From Bradyrhizobium sp. CB82 (GTDB taxonomy: Bacteria; Pseudomonadota; Alphaproteobacteria; Rhizobiales; Xanthobacteraceae): DNA of 64,000 nucleotides. The stretch is taken from the NCBI RefSeq assembly GCF_029714405.1, contig NZ_CP121650.1:2175001-2239000 (forward strand), read 5' to 3'. A program made the position numbers and the translations under genes. Below are positions 8,078 through 16,368 of this stretch, piece after piece. The first letter of the stretch is position 1. The number at the start of each line of letters is the position of its first letter. The notes under the pieces were generated by a model, which was given only the letters and a program-made list of their open reading frames with translations, did not search any database and was not told where the DNA came from.

Positions 8078-8720
8078 GGAAAGCTCTGGCGCAAATCCCT
8101 TCGGGCCGCTCGCCGCGCAATGGATGGATTCCTGGCGCGCGATGGCGGGCGCTGCCGCCGGCGTCAGCGAAAACTGGTCGAGCTCGATGCTGCCCTTCAT
8201 CATGAGGCGCGCGGCCGAGAGCGGGTTCGGCGTCGGCCCCGGCAACGACCTCGCCGAGGCGATCGAACGCATGGCCAAGGGACCGCGCCTCGCCGACGTC
8301 CTCGATTTCGACCGCAAGCTGGCGAACATGACGGCGGCCTGGGGCGAGCTGCAAAGCAAGCTTGCCGCCTACCAGCTCGTCGCCTCAAAGCCCTGGATGC
8401 GCACGGCGCAGCAATACAAGATGAAGATGCCGCAGTCGGGCGACAGCCCCAGCTGGCGCGAGCAGCTCGGGGCATGGAACGATCTTGCCAATGAGGAGCT
8501 GATCGCCAACCAGCGCTCGGAGGAGTTTTTGGTCGCGCAGAAGCAAATGTTGCAGGCCGCGACCGAGTTCAGGGCCCGGCAATCGGACGTATCGGACGCG
8601 ATCGCCGCCGTGCTGGGAATGCCGACACAGCGCGATTTCGACGATCTGACCCGCCAGGTCACCGAGCTGAGGCGCGAGGTCCGCGCCCTGGAGCGACGGA
8701 TCGCCGGAGGTGAGGCATGA
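8070..8720 (+). CDS. phaE: PHA synthase class III accessory subunit PhaE
   Basis: This 216-residue protein is rich in Trp and in helical segments. It begins with NPFGPLAAQWMDSWRAM, continues with a region resembling PhaE (WMRTAQQYKMKMP, WNDLANEELIANQRSEEFL), and ends in a charged coiled coil (DDLTRQVTELRREVRALERRI). I chose ATG 8070, which overlaps the previous stop by 8 nt; upstream in-frame starts lie inside the dehydrogenase. Its stop overlaps the phaC start (ATGA). PhaE forms the active class III complex with PhaC at the granule surface. The phaC next door supports the call. Confidence 0.85.
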   Translation: MTEESSGANPFGPLAAQWMDSWRAMAGAAAGVSENWSSSMLPFIMRRAAESGFGVGPGNDLAEAIERMAKGPRLADVLDFDRKLANMTAAWGELQSKLAAYQLVASKPWMRTAQQYKMKMPQSGDSPSWREQLGAWNDLANEELIANQRSEEFLVAQKQMLQAATEFRARQSDVSDAIAAVLGMPTQRDFDDLTRQVTELRREVRALERRIAGGEA

Positions 8721-9805
8721 GCCCGCAGACGCCGAAGGGCGACGGCTTCGCTGAGATGAGCGACAAGCTGCTCAAGGCCGGCAAGCTGCTGTCGTCCATC
8801 AAGGACGAAGACGTCGATGTCGGCGCAACCCCGAAGACGCTCGTCATGCGGCGCGACAAGGTCGAGCTGTTTCGCTACACACCCTTGACCGAGCAGAAGG
8901 TGAAGACGCCGGTCCTGCTGGCGTACGGCCTGATCGGCCGCTACACCATGGCGGACCTTCAGGAGGACTGCTCGCTGGTGCGCAGTTTGTTGCGGCAGGG
9001 GCTGGATCTCTGGCTGGTCGATTGGGGCCAGCCGAACCGCAGCGAGCGTTGGCTGACCATCGACGATTATGTCGACGACTACATCCATGCCGCCGTCACG
9101 CGCGTTTGTCGCGAGACCGGACATGACAAGATCATGCTGCTCGGCATCTGCGAGGGCGGCGTATTCACCACCTGCTATGCCGCGCTGCATCCGGACAAGG
9201 TCAGGGGCCTGGTGCTGACGATCACGCCGATCGACTTCCATGCCGATCGTGACGATCCCGACACCCATCACGGCTTCCTGAACGTCTGGACGCGCAGTCT
9301 CGATCGCGCCGACATCGACCGCTTGGTCGACGTCTATGGCGGGCTACCCGGCGAGTTCATGAGCTCGGTCATCTCTCTGATGACGCCGATGCGCTCGCTG
9401 ACCAAGTACAACATCGACCTGATCGACGTCATCGACGACGAAGCCAAGCTGATGAATTTCCTGCGCATGGAGAAATGGCTTGCCGACCGGCCCGCCCATC
9501 CGGGTGAAGCCGCCAAGCAGTGGCTGAAGGATCTCTATCAGGATAACAAGCTCGTGAAGGGCGAGTTCGAGCTGTCGGGACGGCGCGTCGATCTGTCGAA
9601 TCTCACCGCGCCAGTCCTCAACGTCTTCGCGCTGAATGACCACATCATTCCGCCGACCTGCTCGCGGGCGCTCAGCGCGCATGTCGGCACCAAGGACTAT
9701 TCGGAAATCGAACTGCCCGGCGGCCATGTCGGCCTGTTCGTATCGAGCAAGTCGCAGGGCTCGCTGAGCAAGGGTATCTCGGAGTGGCTCTCCGCCAGGG
9801 ACTAG
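8717..9805 (+). CDS. phaC: Class III poly(hydroxyalkanoate) synthase catalytic subunit PhaC
   Basis: The protein has 362 residues, the usual class III length. The lipase-like box is GICEGG with nucleophile Cys145. The other triad residues are Asp308 (FALNDHIIP) and His337 (GGHVGLF). It also has the typical LVDWGQPNRSERWLTIDDYVDDYI block. It polymerises hydroxyacyl-CoA thioesters into granule polymer together with PhaE. It is translationally coupled to phaE and followed after 4 nt by a CoA-transferase gene, which suggests that free hydroxyacids are activated locally rather than only drawn from acetoacetyl-CoA. No phaA or phaB gene is present in this window. Confidence 0.93.
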   Translation: MSPQTPKGDGFAEMSDKLLKAGKLLSSIKDEDVDVGATPKTLVMRRDKVELFRYTPLTEQKVKTPVLLAYGLIGRYTMADLQEDCSLVRSLLRQGLDLWLVDWGQPNRSERWLTIDDYVDDYIHAAVTRVCRETGHDKIMLLGICEGGVFTTCYAALHPDKVRGLVLTITPIDFHADRDDPDTHHGFLNVWTRSLDRADIDRLVDVYGGLPGEFMSSVISLMTPMRSLTKYNIDLIDVIDDEAKLMNFLRMEKWLADRPAHPGEAAKQWLKDLYQDNKLVKGEFELSGRRVDLSNLTAPVLNVFALNDHIIPPTCSRALSAHVGTKDYSEIELPGGHVGLFVSSKSQGSLSKGISEWLSARD

Positions 9806-9809
9806 CGCG

Positions 9810-11759
9810 ATGAACAAGGACAAAATCGTCTCCGCTGATGAGGCGGTCGCTATCATCAGGGATCGCGATACGGTCTGTACATCCGGCTTCGTCGGCATCG
9901 GCACGCCCGATGAGCTCCTGATCGCACTGGAGAAGCGCTATCGCGAAACCCGCCACCCCGCGGACCTCACTCTGATGTTTGCGGCTGCGCCCGGCGATGC
10001 CGGAGACCGCGGCCTCAACCGGCTCGCCCATGACGGTCTCCTGAAGCGAGTGGTCGGCGGCCATTGGGCGCTGGTGCCCAAGCTCGGCGAGCTCGCGCTC
10101 GCCAACCGGATCGAGGCCTACAATTTGCCGCTCGGCTGCATCTCGCATCTCTATCGCAACATCGCCGCGCGCGGCTGCGGCGTGATCTCCAAGGTCGGCC
10201 TCAAGACCTTCGTCGATCCCCGTTTACAGGGTGGCAAGCTCAATGAGAGCACCACGGAAGATCTCGTCGAGCTGATGCGGATCAACGATGAGGAATGGCT
10301 GCGTTACAAGTCGTTTCCGATCAACGTCGCGCTGTTGCGCGGCACGACGGCCGATCCCGCCGGCAACATCACGATGGAGCGCGAGGCGCTGACGCTGGAC
10401 AATCTGGCAATGGCGATGGCGGCGAAGAATTCGCGCGGCTTCGTCATCGTGCAGGTCGAGCGCATCGCGGCCAGCAGTTCGCTCAACCCCCGCGAGGTGC
10501 AGATTCCCGGCATTCTCGTCGATTGCGTCGTGGTCGCAGATCCCATCAATCACGTCCAGACCTATGGCGCGACCTACAGCCATGCCTTCTCCGGCCGGCA
10601 GCGGGTGCCGATGGACCGCGTCAAGCCGCTTGAACTCGACGAGCGCAAGATCATCGCGCGGCGCTGTGCCTTCGAACTGCCGCCGGGCGGCGTCGTCAAT
10701 CTCGGTATCGGTATGCCCGAGGGCGTCGCCGCGGTCGCCGCGGAAGAGCACATGCTGACGTTCCTGACGCTCACGGCCGAGCCCGGCATAATCGGGGGCA
10801 TGCCGCAGGGTGGGCTCAATTTCGGCACTGCGTTGAACCCGGATGCGGTCATTCATCAGAACCAGCAGTTCGATTTCTACGACGGCGGCGGACTTGATCT
10901 TGCCTGCCTCGGCATGGCGCAGGCGGATGCTGCCGGAAACGTCAATGTCAGTCGTTTCGGTTCACGGCTGGCGGGTGCTGGTGGGTTCATCAACATCTCG
11001 CAGAGCTCGAAGAAGCTTGTGTTTGCGGGCACGTTCACCAGCGGCGGATTGAAGGTCGCGGTTGAGGACGGCGCACTCCACATCCTGCGCGAAGGCACAA
11101 CCAAGAAGTTCGTCTCCGCGGTCGAGCAGATCACATTTAGCGGCGACCATGCGGTGGCGACCGGCCAGCCGGTGTTCTATGTCACCGAGCGCTGCGTGTT
11201 GCAGCGGACGCCTGCCGGTGTGGAACTGATCGAGGTTGCTCCCGGCATCGATCTCGATCGCGACATCTTGGCGCACATGGAATTCGAGCTGCTCATCCGC
11301 AACGTCAAGCCGATGGATCCCCGCATCTTCCGCGACGGACCAATGGGTCTGGATCACATGCTGCTTGGCAGAAGCCTCGCTGACCGGATTGGCTACGATG
11401 CCGAACGCAACACCCTGTTCGTCAATTTCGAGGGCTTCGACGTCAGGACGGTTGAGGACGTGGACCTGGTTCGCCGCGAGGTCGAACGCGCCTGTCGTGC
11501 CGTCGGCAAACCGGTGGCGCTCGTTGCCAACTATGACGGCTTCCATTTGGATCCAGCGGTCAGCGACACCTATTTCTCGATGATCGCCTATCTCGAGCGG
11601 CGCTATTACAGCTCGGCATCGCGCTACACCACCAGCGCATTCATGCGTCTCAAGCTGGGCGAGGGTCTCGCCGAGCGTCACGTCGCCCCGCACATCTTCG
11701 AAACCCGGGCCGAGGCGCAAGCCTTCGCACGCGGGCTACGCAAGGAAGAAGCCATCTAA
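9810..11759 (+). CDS. Fused alpha/beta acyl-CoA transferase (propionate-CoA-transferase-like)
   Basis: The protein has 649 residues. The N-terminal half is the alpha-like CoA-transferase domain (SGFVGIGTPDELL, GHWALVPKLGELA). The second half is the beta-like domain (NLGIGMPEGVAAVA), with probable catalytic Glu324 in AEPGIIGGMPQGG. A further ~130 residues follow residue ~515 (from about RNVKPMDPRIF) and are not needed in shorter propionate CoA-transferases. It should move CoA from acetyl-CoA or a similar donor to a carboxylic acid. Located directly after phaC, it may supply hydroxyacyl-CoA such as 4-hydroxybutyryl-CoA to the synthase. The substrate is inferred. Confidence 0.88.
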   Translation: MNKDKIVSADEAVAIIRDRDTVCTSGFVGIGTPDELLIALEKRYRETRHPADLTLMFAAAPGDAGDRGLNRLAHDGLLKRVVGGHWALVPKLGELALANRIEAYNLPLGCISHLYRNIAARGCGVISKVGLKTFVDPRLQGGKLNESTTEDLVELMRINDEEWLRYKSFPINVALLRGTTADPAGNITMEREALTLDNLAMAMAAKNSRGFVIVQVERIAASSSLNPREVQIPGILVDCVVVADPINHVQTYGATYSHAFSGRQRVPMDRVKPLELDERKIIARRCAFELPPGGVVNLGIGMPEGVAAVAAEEHMLTFLTLTAEPGIIGGMPQGGLNFGTALNPDAVIHQNQQFDFYDGGGLDLACLGMAQADAAGNVNVSRFGSRLAGAGGFINISQSSKKLVFAGTFTSGGLKVAVEDGALHILREGTTKKFVSAVEQITFSGDHAVATGQPVFYVTERCVLQRTPAGVELIEVAPGIDLDRDILAHMEFELLIRNVKPMDPRIFRDGPMGLDHMLLGRSLADRIGYDAERNTLFVNFEGFDVRTVEDVDLVRREVERACRAVGKPVALVANYDGFHLDPAVSDTYFSMIAYLERRYYSSASRYTTSAFMRLKLGEGLAERHVAPHIFETRAEAQAFARGLRKEEAI

Positions 11760-11774
11760 CCGAGGAGGTTGATC

Positions 11775-12203
11775 ATGACCCAGGACATCGAAGTCGCGAC
11801 GAAAGCGATGAAGGAGCAGTTTGCGAAGCTGACAGAGAATCTCAAAGTACCAGGCGTGAATGTCGACGCATTAATCGAAAGCCAGCGCAAGAACATCGAG
11901 GCAATGTCGAAGGCAGCTCAGTTGACGGCCGAGGGAGCGGCCGCAATCTCGCATCGCCAGTTGGAAATCCTGCGTGTCACCGGCGAGCAGGTGCGCACCG
12001 CAATTCGCGACATGAAGCTGTCGGGCGAGCAGCAAGGCGAATTCGCGCGGAGGGCGTTCGAAACTGCAATCGCGAATGCACGCGAGCTTGCCGAATTGAC
12101 GGTCAAGTCGAACACCGAGGTTTTCAACGTCGTGAAGCAGCGGATGACCGAGGATTTCGAAAAGATGAGAACGGCGTTTCTCCCGGGCGAAGGCAAGAAG
12201 TAG
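11775..12203 (+). CDS. Phasin family granule protein
   Basis: This is a 142-residue, almost entirely helical, Ala/Glu/Lys-rich protein with the phasin pattern (VNVDALIESQRKNIEAM, RQLEILRVTGEQV, ARELAELTVKSNTEVFNV). Phasins coat PHA granules. The start is ATG 11775 directly after a GAGGAGG ribosome site; a TTG six bases upstream is less likely. It follows the CoA-transferase by 15 nt, so it belongs to the PHA operon. Confidence 0.9.
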   Translation: MTQDIEVATKAMKEQFAKLTENLKVPGVNVDALIESQRKNIEAMSKAAQLTAEGAAAISHRQLEILRVTGEQVRTAIRDMKLSGEQQGEFARRAFETAIANARELAELTVKSNTEVFNVVKQRMTEDFEKMRTAFLPGEGKK

Positions 12204-12216
12204 GCGATGTCGGCAT

Positions 12217-12245
12217 GGTCCGTGCCCGTTTGGAGAGCACGGACC
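12217..12245. terminator. Perfect 9-bp inverted repeat after the phasin gene
   Basis: The arms GGTCCGTGC (12217-12225) and GCACGGACC (12237-12245) are perfect and separated by 11 nt. They lie just after the phasin stop and before the hydrolase start. There is no T-run, so this may be a weak or Rho-assisted terminator, or an mRNA-stabilising hairpin that raises phasin transcript levels. Confidence 0.45.
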
Positions 12246-12269
12246 TGCTGATCAGGTTGCAGGGGCGAC

Positions 12270-13187
12270 ATGTTTGAAGCGGCTAGCAGGCTAATACGGG
12301 ACATGGCAGGTGGATCGCCGAAATCCAGGCAGCCTGATCGGGAGGGCGTCGTGCTCGGGCTCTCGCCCTCCGGCTTTCACCAATTGGCCTATACCGATTG
12401 GGGGCCTCTCGAGGACGAGAGGCCGGTCGTTTGCGTGCATGGACTGACGCGGCAGGGTCGGGATTTCGACCATCTGGCTGAACAGTTGGTGGCTGCTGGA
12501 CGACGGGTGATTTGCCCGGATCTGCCGGGCCGTGGACGCAGCGGCTGGATAGGCGATCCCGATCATTACACGCTCCCCCAATATTGCGCTGACATGAATG
12601 CGCTCATTGCGCGTCTTGGTGTCACCGAGATTGACTGGGTCGGAACTTCGCTCGGCGGGTTGATCGGCATGATCATGGCCGGCTTCTCCGGCAGTATCGT
12701 CCGCAAGCTCGTCATCAACGATATCGGCCCCTTCGTTTCGTCGACTGGGCTTCAGCGGATCGGCCAGTACATCGACAAGATGCCGCCGCTGTTTGCGACG
12801 ATTGAAGATGCTGAGACGTACTTTCGAACCGTGCTGGCACCTTATGGTGAGCTGCTTGACGAGCATTGGCGCCATCTCGCCACGCACAGCGTTCGTTGGG
12901 ACGACGTCCGACAGGGATACGTGCTGTTATGCGATCCCAAGATTGCGAAGGGCTTTCGGTTGCCATGGTTTCAGCCGCTCAATCTCTGGGCCTATTGGGA
13001 GGCGATCAAGGTGCCGGTGCTTGTGCTGCGCGGCGCTCGCTCTGACTTGCTCTCATTCGACCTCGCGGCCGAGATGCGAAAGCGCAACCGAATGGCCAAT
13101 GTTTTTCAGTTCGATGATTGTGGCCACGTGCCGCCGCTGATGGTCCGCGAGCAGATTGATGTGGTCACTCAGTTTCTGCAGGCGTGA
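12270..13187 (+). CDS. Alpha/beta-fold hydrolase, possibly PHA-related
   Basis: This 305-residue alpha/beta hydrolase has the oxyanion block VVCVHGLTRQGRDFD, nucleophile Ser127 in GTSLGGLIG, and the late His in FDDCGHVPPLM. The acid residue probably lies near GARSDLLS. It has no signal peptide, so it should be cytoplasmic. It follows the phasin gene in the same direction across a hairpin. Context suggests a thioesterase or an intracellular PHA oligomer/depolymerising role, but the sequence alone shows only the fold and triad. Confidence 0.8.
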   Translation: MFEAASRLIRDMAGGSPKSRQPDREGVVLGLSPSGFHQLAYTDWGPLEDERPVVCVHGLTRQGRDFDHLAEQLVAAGRRVICPDLPGRGRSGWIGDPDHYTLPQYCADMNALIARLGVTEIDWVGTSLGGLIGMIMAGFSGSIVRKLVINDIGPFVSSTGLQRIGQYIDKMPPLFATIEDAETYFRTVLAPYGELLDEHWRHLATHSVRWDDVRQGYVLLCDPKIAKGFRLPWFQPLNLWAYWEAIKVPVLVLRGARSDLLSFDLAAEMRKRNRMANVFQFDDCGHVPPLMVREQIDVVTQFLQA

Positions 13188-13216
13188 TGGAACGCAGCCG
13201 CGTAGGGGAGGATACG

Positions 13217-13372
13217 ATGGATAACCTGGTCGGAGATACGTCCAAGAACGTTTACGACGTCCCCGCGGAATGGGCCAAGCGCGCCTGGGTCGTCCACCTA
13301 CCAATGATCCCCGAAAACCGCCTACGCGATTCTTGCGTGGGCGCGCACCGGCGACGGCCTGAAAGCTTTTGA
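13217..13372 (+). pseudogene. Relic of acetyl-CoA synthetase N-terminus
   Basis: The first residues after ATG 13217 (KNVYDVPAEWAKRAWV) match the start of acetyl-CoA synthetase. The match then stops and the frame ends at 13372 after unrelated residues. The other ~630 residues of the enzyme are absent. A GGGGAGG ribosome site still precedes it. Together with the CoA-transferase it would once have supplied acyl-CoA. This is a truncated relic. Confidence 0.55.
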
Positions 13373-13596
13373 CGCGAGCGCCTGAGATTCGTGGCGGGCA
13401 GAATTCCCTCTTTTGATCGTAGCTTCGAGAGTGGATTCTGGTCTACAAAGGTCGAGAACTCTTCTTTCATGTTTCGCTAATTGATCCGAATGGGCGCCAA
13501 CGGCCGGAGCAACAAGGAAATCCGCAAGAGGCTGTTCACCCGCGGCGCTACACAATCACGCGCGGCATTGCCTGCCGGGGACGCCGCGCCTCAAAT
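13373..13596. other. Gap with no recognisable gene
   Basis: About 220 nt between the acetyl-CoA synthetase relic and the minus-strand acetyltransferase. Short open stretches exist, one loosely resembling a LuxR helix-turn-helix (RSNKEIRKRLF near 13503-13535), but nothing is supportable as a gene. Confidence 0.5.
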
Positions 13597-14475
13597 TCAG
13601 CTCAGGGCGTGACCGGCCAATCCGTAGACCCACGGCTCGCTTTCTTTTCGATTCAGGAATCGTCGTCCCTTAGACATTGTTGTGACGGTGTCACTCATTG
13701 CGAGGTGGCTCTGCTGGAGAAAGTCGGCAAAGAGGCCCGTTTGCTCCCGCGTATCGACGCGGACGAACTCTCCCGTGAGCTCCTTGAGATGCACGGCGGT
13801 GAGATGGATCGCGTCGCGGTCATTGCTGGCGACGATCGGACCGATCACATGACCCCGCCCGAACTCGCGATTCATGGAGTATCCGACGATTTCGCCACCG
13901 CGTCTCAGGACGTAGATTGACGCGCCTTCTGAAAGCAATGCAAGCAGCTTGTATCGGCTCGTTCCGAACGCGCGCTCATCCAATGCTGCTACCTCTTTAA
14001 GATCTTTGGCTGACAGCGACCCGAGTTCGCCGTCCAAAACTGGAATCGCCGGGAGGGACGAAAGGACCTCGCCCTGCCACAGATACACAAGCGCTTCCTT
14101 CGTAAATCCTAGCGAAAGGTAAAGGTGATAGGCGGCGTCGGTCGAGTTCAAGGTCAAATTTCGATCGCCACATCGCTCAAATACCTGTTGCATGAGCCAG
14201 CTGCCAGTCCCCTGTGCCTGGGTGCGGGGCGAGGTGATCACTAGGCCCACGGTGGCGAATTCGCGTCCATGTGGAAACCACATGGCGCTCCCGAAAACGC
14301 GTCCGATGCCATCGACCGCCACGATGCCGTGACCTGCGCGGCGCAAGAAATCCCAGTCCTTGGGCCGATGCGGCCAGCCGACCGCAATCGAGAGCGCGTG
14401 AAGCAGCTTCACATCAACCTCGTTGATGTCCCTCGCGACCAGTTCGAAGGACTTCACGCGTACCGTTCGTCCCAT
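13597..14475 (-). CDS. Two-domain GNAT N-acetyltransferase
   Basis: The protein has 292 residues. The N-terminal GNAT fold shows the acetyl-CoA loop region (VITSPRTQAQGTGSWLMQQ) and NLTLNSTDAAYHLYLSLGF. A second half (about residues 150-290) is of the YitH/acetyltransferase-18 kind. It is a clear paralogue of the protein at 33515-34387, with the same architecture and blocks (WPHRPKDWDF versus WPYRIEDWDV; LNSTDAAYHLY versus LNSTAEGITLY). The substrate is unknown. Both copies sit beside HAD, aldehyde dehydrogenase, aminotransferase and DadA-like genes. Confidence 0.85.
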   Translation of the reverse strand: MGRTVRVKSFELVARDINEVDVKLLHALSIAVGWPHRPKDWDFLRRAGHGIVAVDGIGRVFGSAMWFPHGREFATVGLVITSPRTQAQGTGSWLMQQVFERCGDRNLTLNSTDAAYHLYLSLGFTKEALVYLWQGEVLSSLPAIPVLDGELGSLSAKDLKEVAALDERAFGTSRYKLLALLSEGASIYVLRRGGEIVGYSMNREFGRGHVIGPIVASNDRDAIHLTAVHLKELTGEFVRVDTREQTGLFADFLQQSHLAMSDTVTTMSKGRRFLNRKESEPWVYGLAGHALS

Positions 14476-14867
14476 TCAGTTCATCCTTTTGCGAGACGCC
14501 AAGGCTTTACGGCATACTACTCCGTCGGCCTTCCGCCGTACCGCGCAAGCCTCGTTTTGCAGCAGCATAGCGCCGAAAGCCAGCAGGTTTGGCCTGTTTG
14601 GCCCTCCTTTTTCGGAATGTTCCGCCTATAGCGCAACTGAATTCAGCAGGGAAAGCTGCTGCTTGCCGTTAGCCTATCGATATCCGGCAATAGCACAGGC
14701 AGGATGAGCCCCGTGAATCTTGAAGAATTCGTTGCAAGGCTGGTTGCCTCTCCAACCCTTGGGCGTTTGCCAAAGCACGCCGTCGTCGGTCGGCTTTGCT
14801 ACTACTGCCGGGCTGCAGGAGGGCTTCCGCGCCCAGCATCCCGGGCGAGCACCTGAAGGATGCGTCA
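14476..14867. other. Divergent intergenic region without a gene
   Basis: This 390-nt region separates the minus-strand acetyltransferase from the plus-strand dehydrogenase operon, so it must hold promoters for both. I could not pick out convincing promoter boxes. No coding region is supportable. Confidence 0.5.
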
Positions 14868-15791
14868 ATGGCGTTCCTTTTCAATTCCGATGCCGCTCGG
14901 GGTGCGATATTTCGGCAAATCTTCGCGCGCGAGCTTCCCAATCTGGAATTCTACCATTGTAGCGAATGTATCGATCCGGAAAAGATACGGTACCTGCTGA
15001 CCTGGCACGCGCCAGACGATCTCTCGCGCTTTCGCAATCTGGAAGTGCTCTTTTCCATCGGTGCCGGGGTCGATCAATTCAAGCCGGAGACCCTACCGGA
15101 CCATGTGAAGCTCGTGCGCATGGTCGAGGATGGCATCATACGCATGATGCAGGAATACGTCGTCCTCGGGGTGCTGACGCTCCATCGCCAGATGCTTGCA
15201 TATGGAGAGCAGCAGAGACGAGGCATCTGGCAGGCTCTTGCAACGACCCAGGCGGCCGATCGGCGTGTGGGCTTTCTGGGTCTTGGAATGCTGGCGCAAG
15301 CTGCAATTGATCGCTTGAAGCCGTTTCGATTCCCTCTTGCCGCATGGAGCCGCAGCAAAAAGGCAATTGAGGGCGTCGCCTGCTTTCATGGCGACGATCA
15401 GCTCGGCAGCTTTCTGGGGGCAACGGATATTCTCGTCTGTCTTCTGCCCCTGACGGAGCAAACGAGCGGCATTCTGAATGCAAGGCTTTTCTCGTTGTTG
15501 CCGGTGGGAGCGAGTTTGCTGCATGTTGGCCGCGGCCCTCAACTTGACCAAGGCGCACTTGTTGAGGCGCTCGACAGTGGCCGCCTGGCAGCAGCCATGC
15601 TCGACGTGACCGATCCCGAGCCACTTCCGGAAAGCCATGTGCTCTGGTCCCATCCGAAAGTGATCATAACGCCGCATATCGCGTCCGCGACGCAACCGCA
15701 TACGGCAGCACAATCCGTCATAGAAAACATCCGGCGCCACCGCGCTGGACGAAATCCGATCGGCCTTGTCGATCGAACACTCGGCTACTAA
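14868..15791 (+). CDS. D-2-hydroxyacid dehydrogenase (glyoxylate/hydroxypyruvate reductase A-like)
   Basis: The product is 307 residues. The Rossmann motif is GFLGLGMLA. Catalytic blocks are HVGRGPQLDQGALVEAL (Arg), DPEPLPESHVLW (Glu) and ITPHIASATQP (His), as in the GhrA group. The start chosen is ATG 14868, giving MAFLFNSD like the family N-terminus. It is first in a tight operon with a cupin and a GabD-like dehydrogenase. It likely reduces a 2-oxoacid or glyoxylate, or oxidises the D-hydroxyacid. Confidence 0.85.
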   Translation: MAFLFNSDAARGAIFRQIFARELPNLEFYHCSECIDPEKIRYLLTWHAPDDLSRFRNLEVLFSIGAGVDQFKPETLPDHVKLVRMVEDGIIRMMQEYVVLGVLTLHRQMLAYGEQQRRGIWQALATTQAADRRVGFLGLGMLAQAAIDRLKPFRFPLAAWSRSKKAIEGVACFHGDDQLGSFLGATDILVCLLPLTEQTSGILNARLFSLLPVGASLLHVGRGPQLDQGALVEALDSGRLAAAMLDVTDPEPLPESHVLWSHPKVIITPHIASATQPHTAAQSVIENIRRHRAGRNPIGLVDRTLGY

Positions 15792-15804
15792 CAGGAAAAG
15801 CGCC

Positions 15805-16161
15805 ATGTCACTTCTGGTCACCATCGACACGAATCCGGACTTCGCACCGAAGAATGCCTTGCCTGCCCCGGAAAGGCTCATTTCTGGCAATCCATCGTTC
15901 AAGACCTGGGCACAGGACGCCTCGAAAGGCGAGAAGGTGCTGACCGGTGTCTGGGAAGCAACGCCGGGCGAGACCCATTCCATCAAGGGCACCACCTTCG
16001 AGTTCTGCCACATTCTCTCGGGTCTCATCGAAATCGAGGAAAAGGGTGGTGAGACCAGGAGGTACCGCGCCGGCGACAGCTTTGTGATGAAACCCGGCTT
16101 TGTCGGTGTCTGGCGCACGATCGAGACCGTGCGAAAGATCTACGTCTGCCACTATGACTGA
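15805..16161 (+). CDS. Small cupin-domain protein (DUF861/EutQ-like)
   Basis: This is a 118-residue single cupin barrel with the pattern WEATPGETHSIKGTTFEFCHILSG, then EEKGGETRRYRAGDSFVMKPGFVGVW. It resembles the cupin_3 family found with amino-acid and ureidoglycolate genes. It sits 13 nt after the dehydrogenase and upstream of a GabD-like gene. It may bind a small ligand or metal; enzymatic function is unknown. Confidence 0.8.
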   Translation: MSLLVTIDTNPDFAPKNALPAPERLISGNPSFKTWAQDASKGEKVLTGVWEATPGETHSIKGTTFEFCHILSGLIEIEEKGGETRRYRAGDSFVMKPGFVGVWRTIETVRKIYVCHYD

Positions 16162-16368
16162 GACGATGCTCATGGCAGCACTAGAGCGGCCCTCAGAATA
16201 TTCGACCTCAGGGGTCGCGCCTGACCAGATTCAACGCGGTCAGACACTTCATTATCGATGAAAAATGCGGCGTGCGGTCCTGTACTGCTCGCTTGAGACG
16301 GCTTCGTCTCGCCACTCACAAATCAGGCAGTAATGGTGGGGTCGGGCCCGAAGACAAGGAGCAAGCCC

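Noticed and set aside
13490..13610. LuxR-type helix-turn-helix remnant (RSNKEIRKRLF)
   Set aside because: Only about 11 residues fit and no flanking LuxR homology is visible; too short to support.
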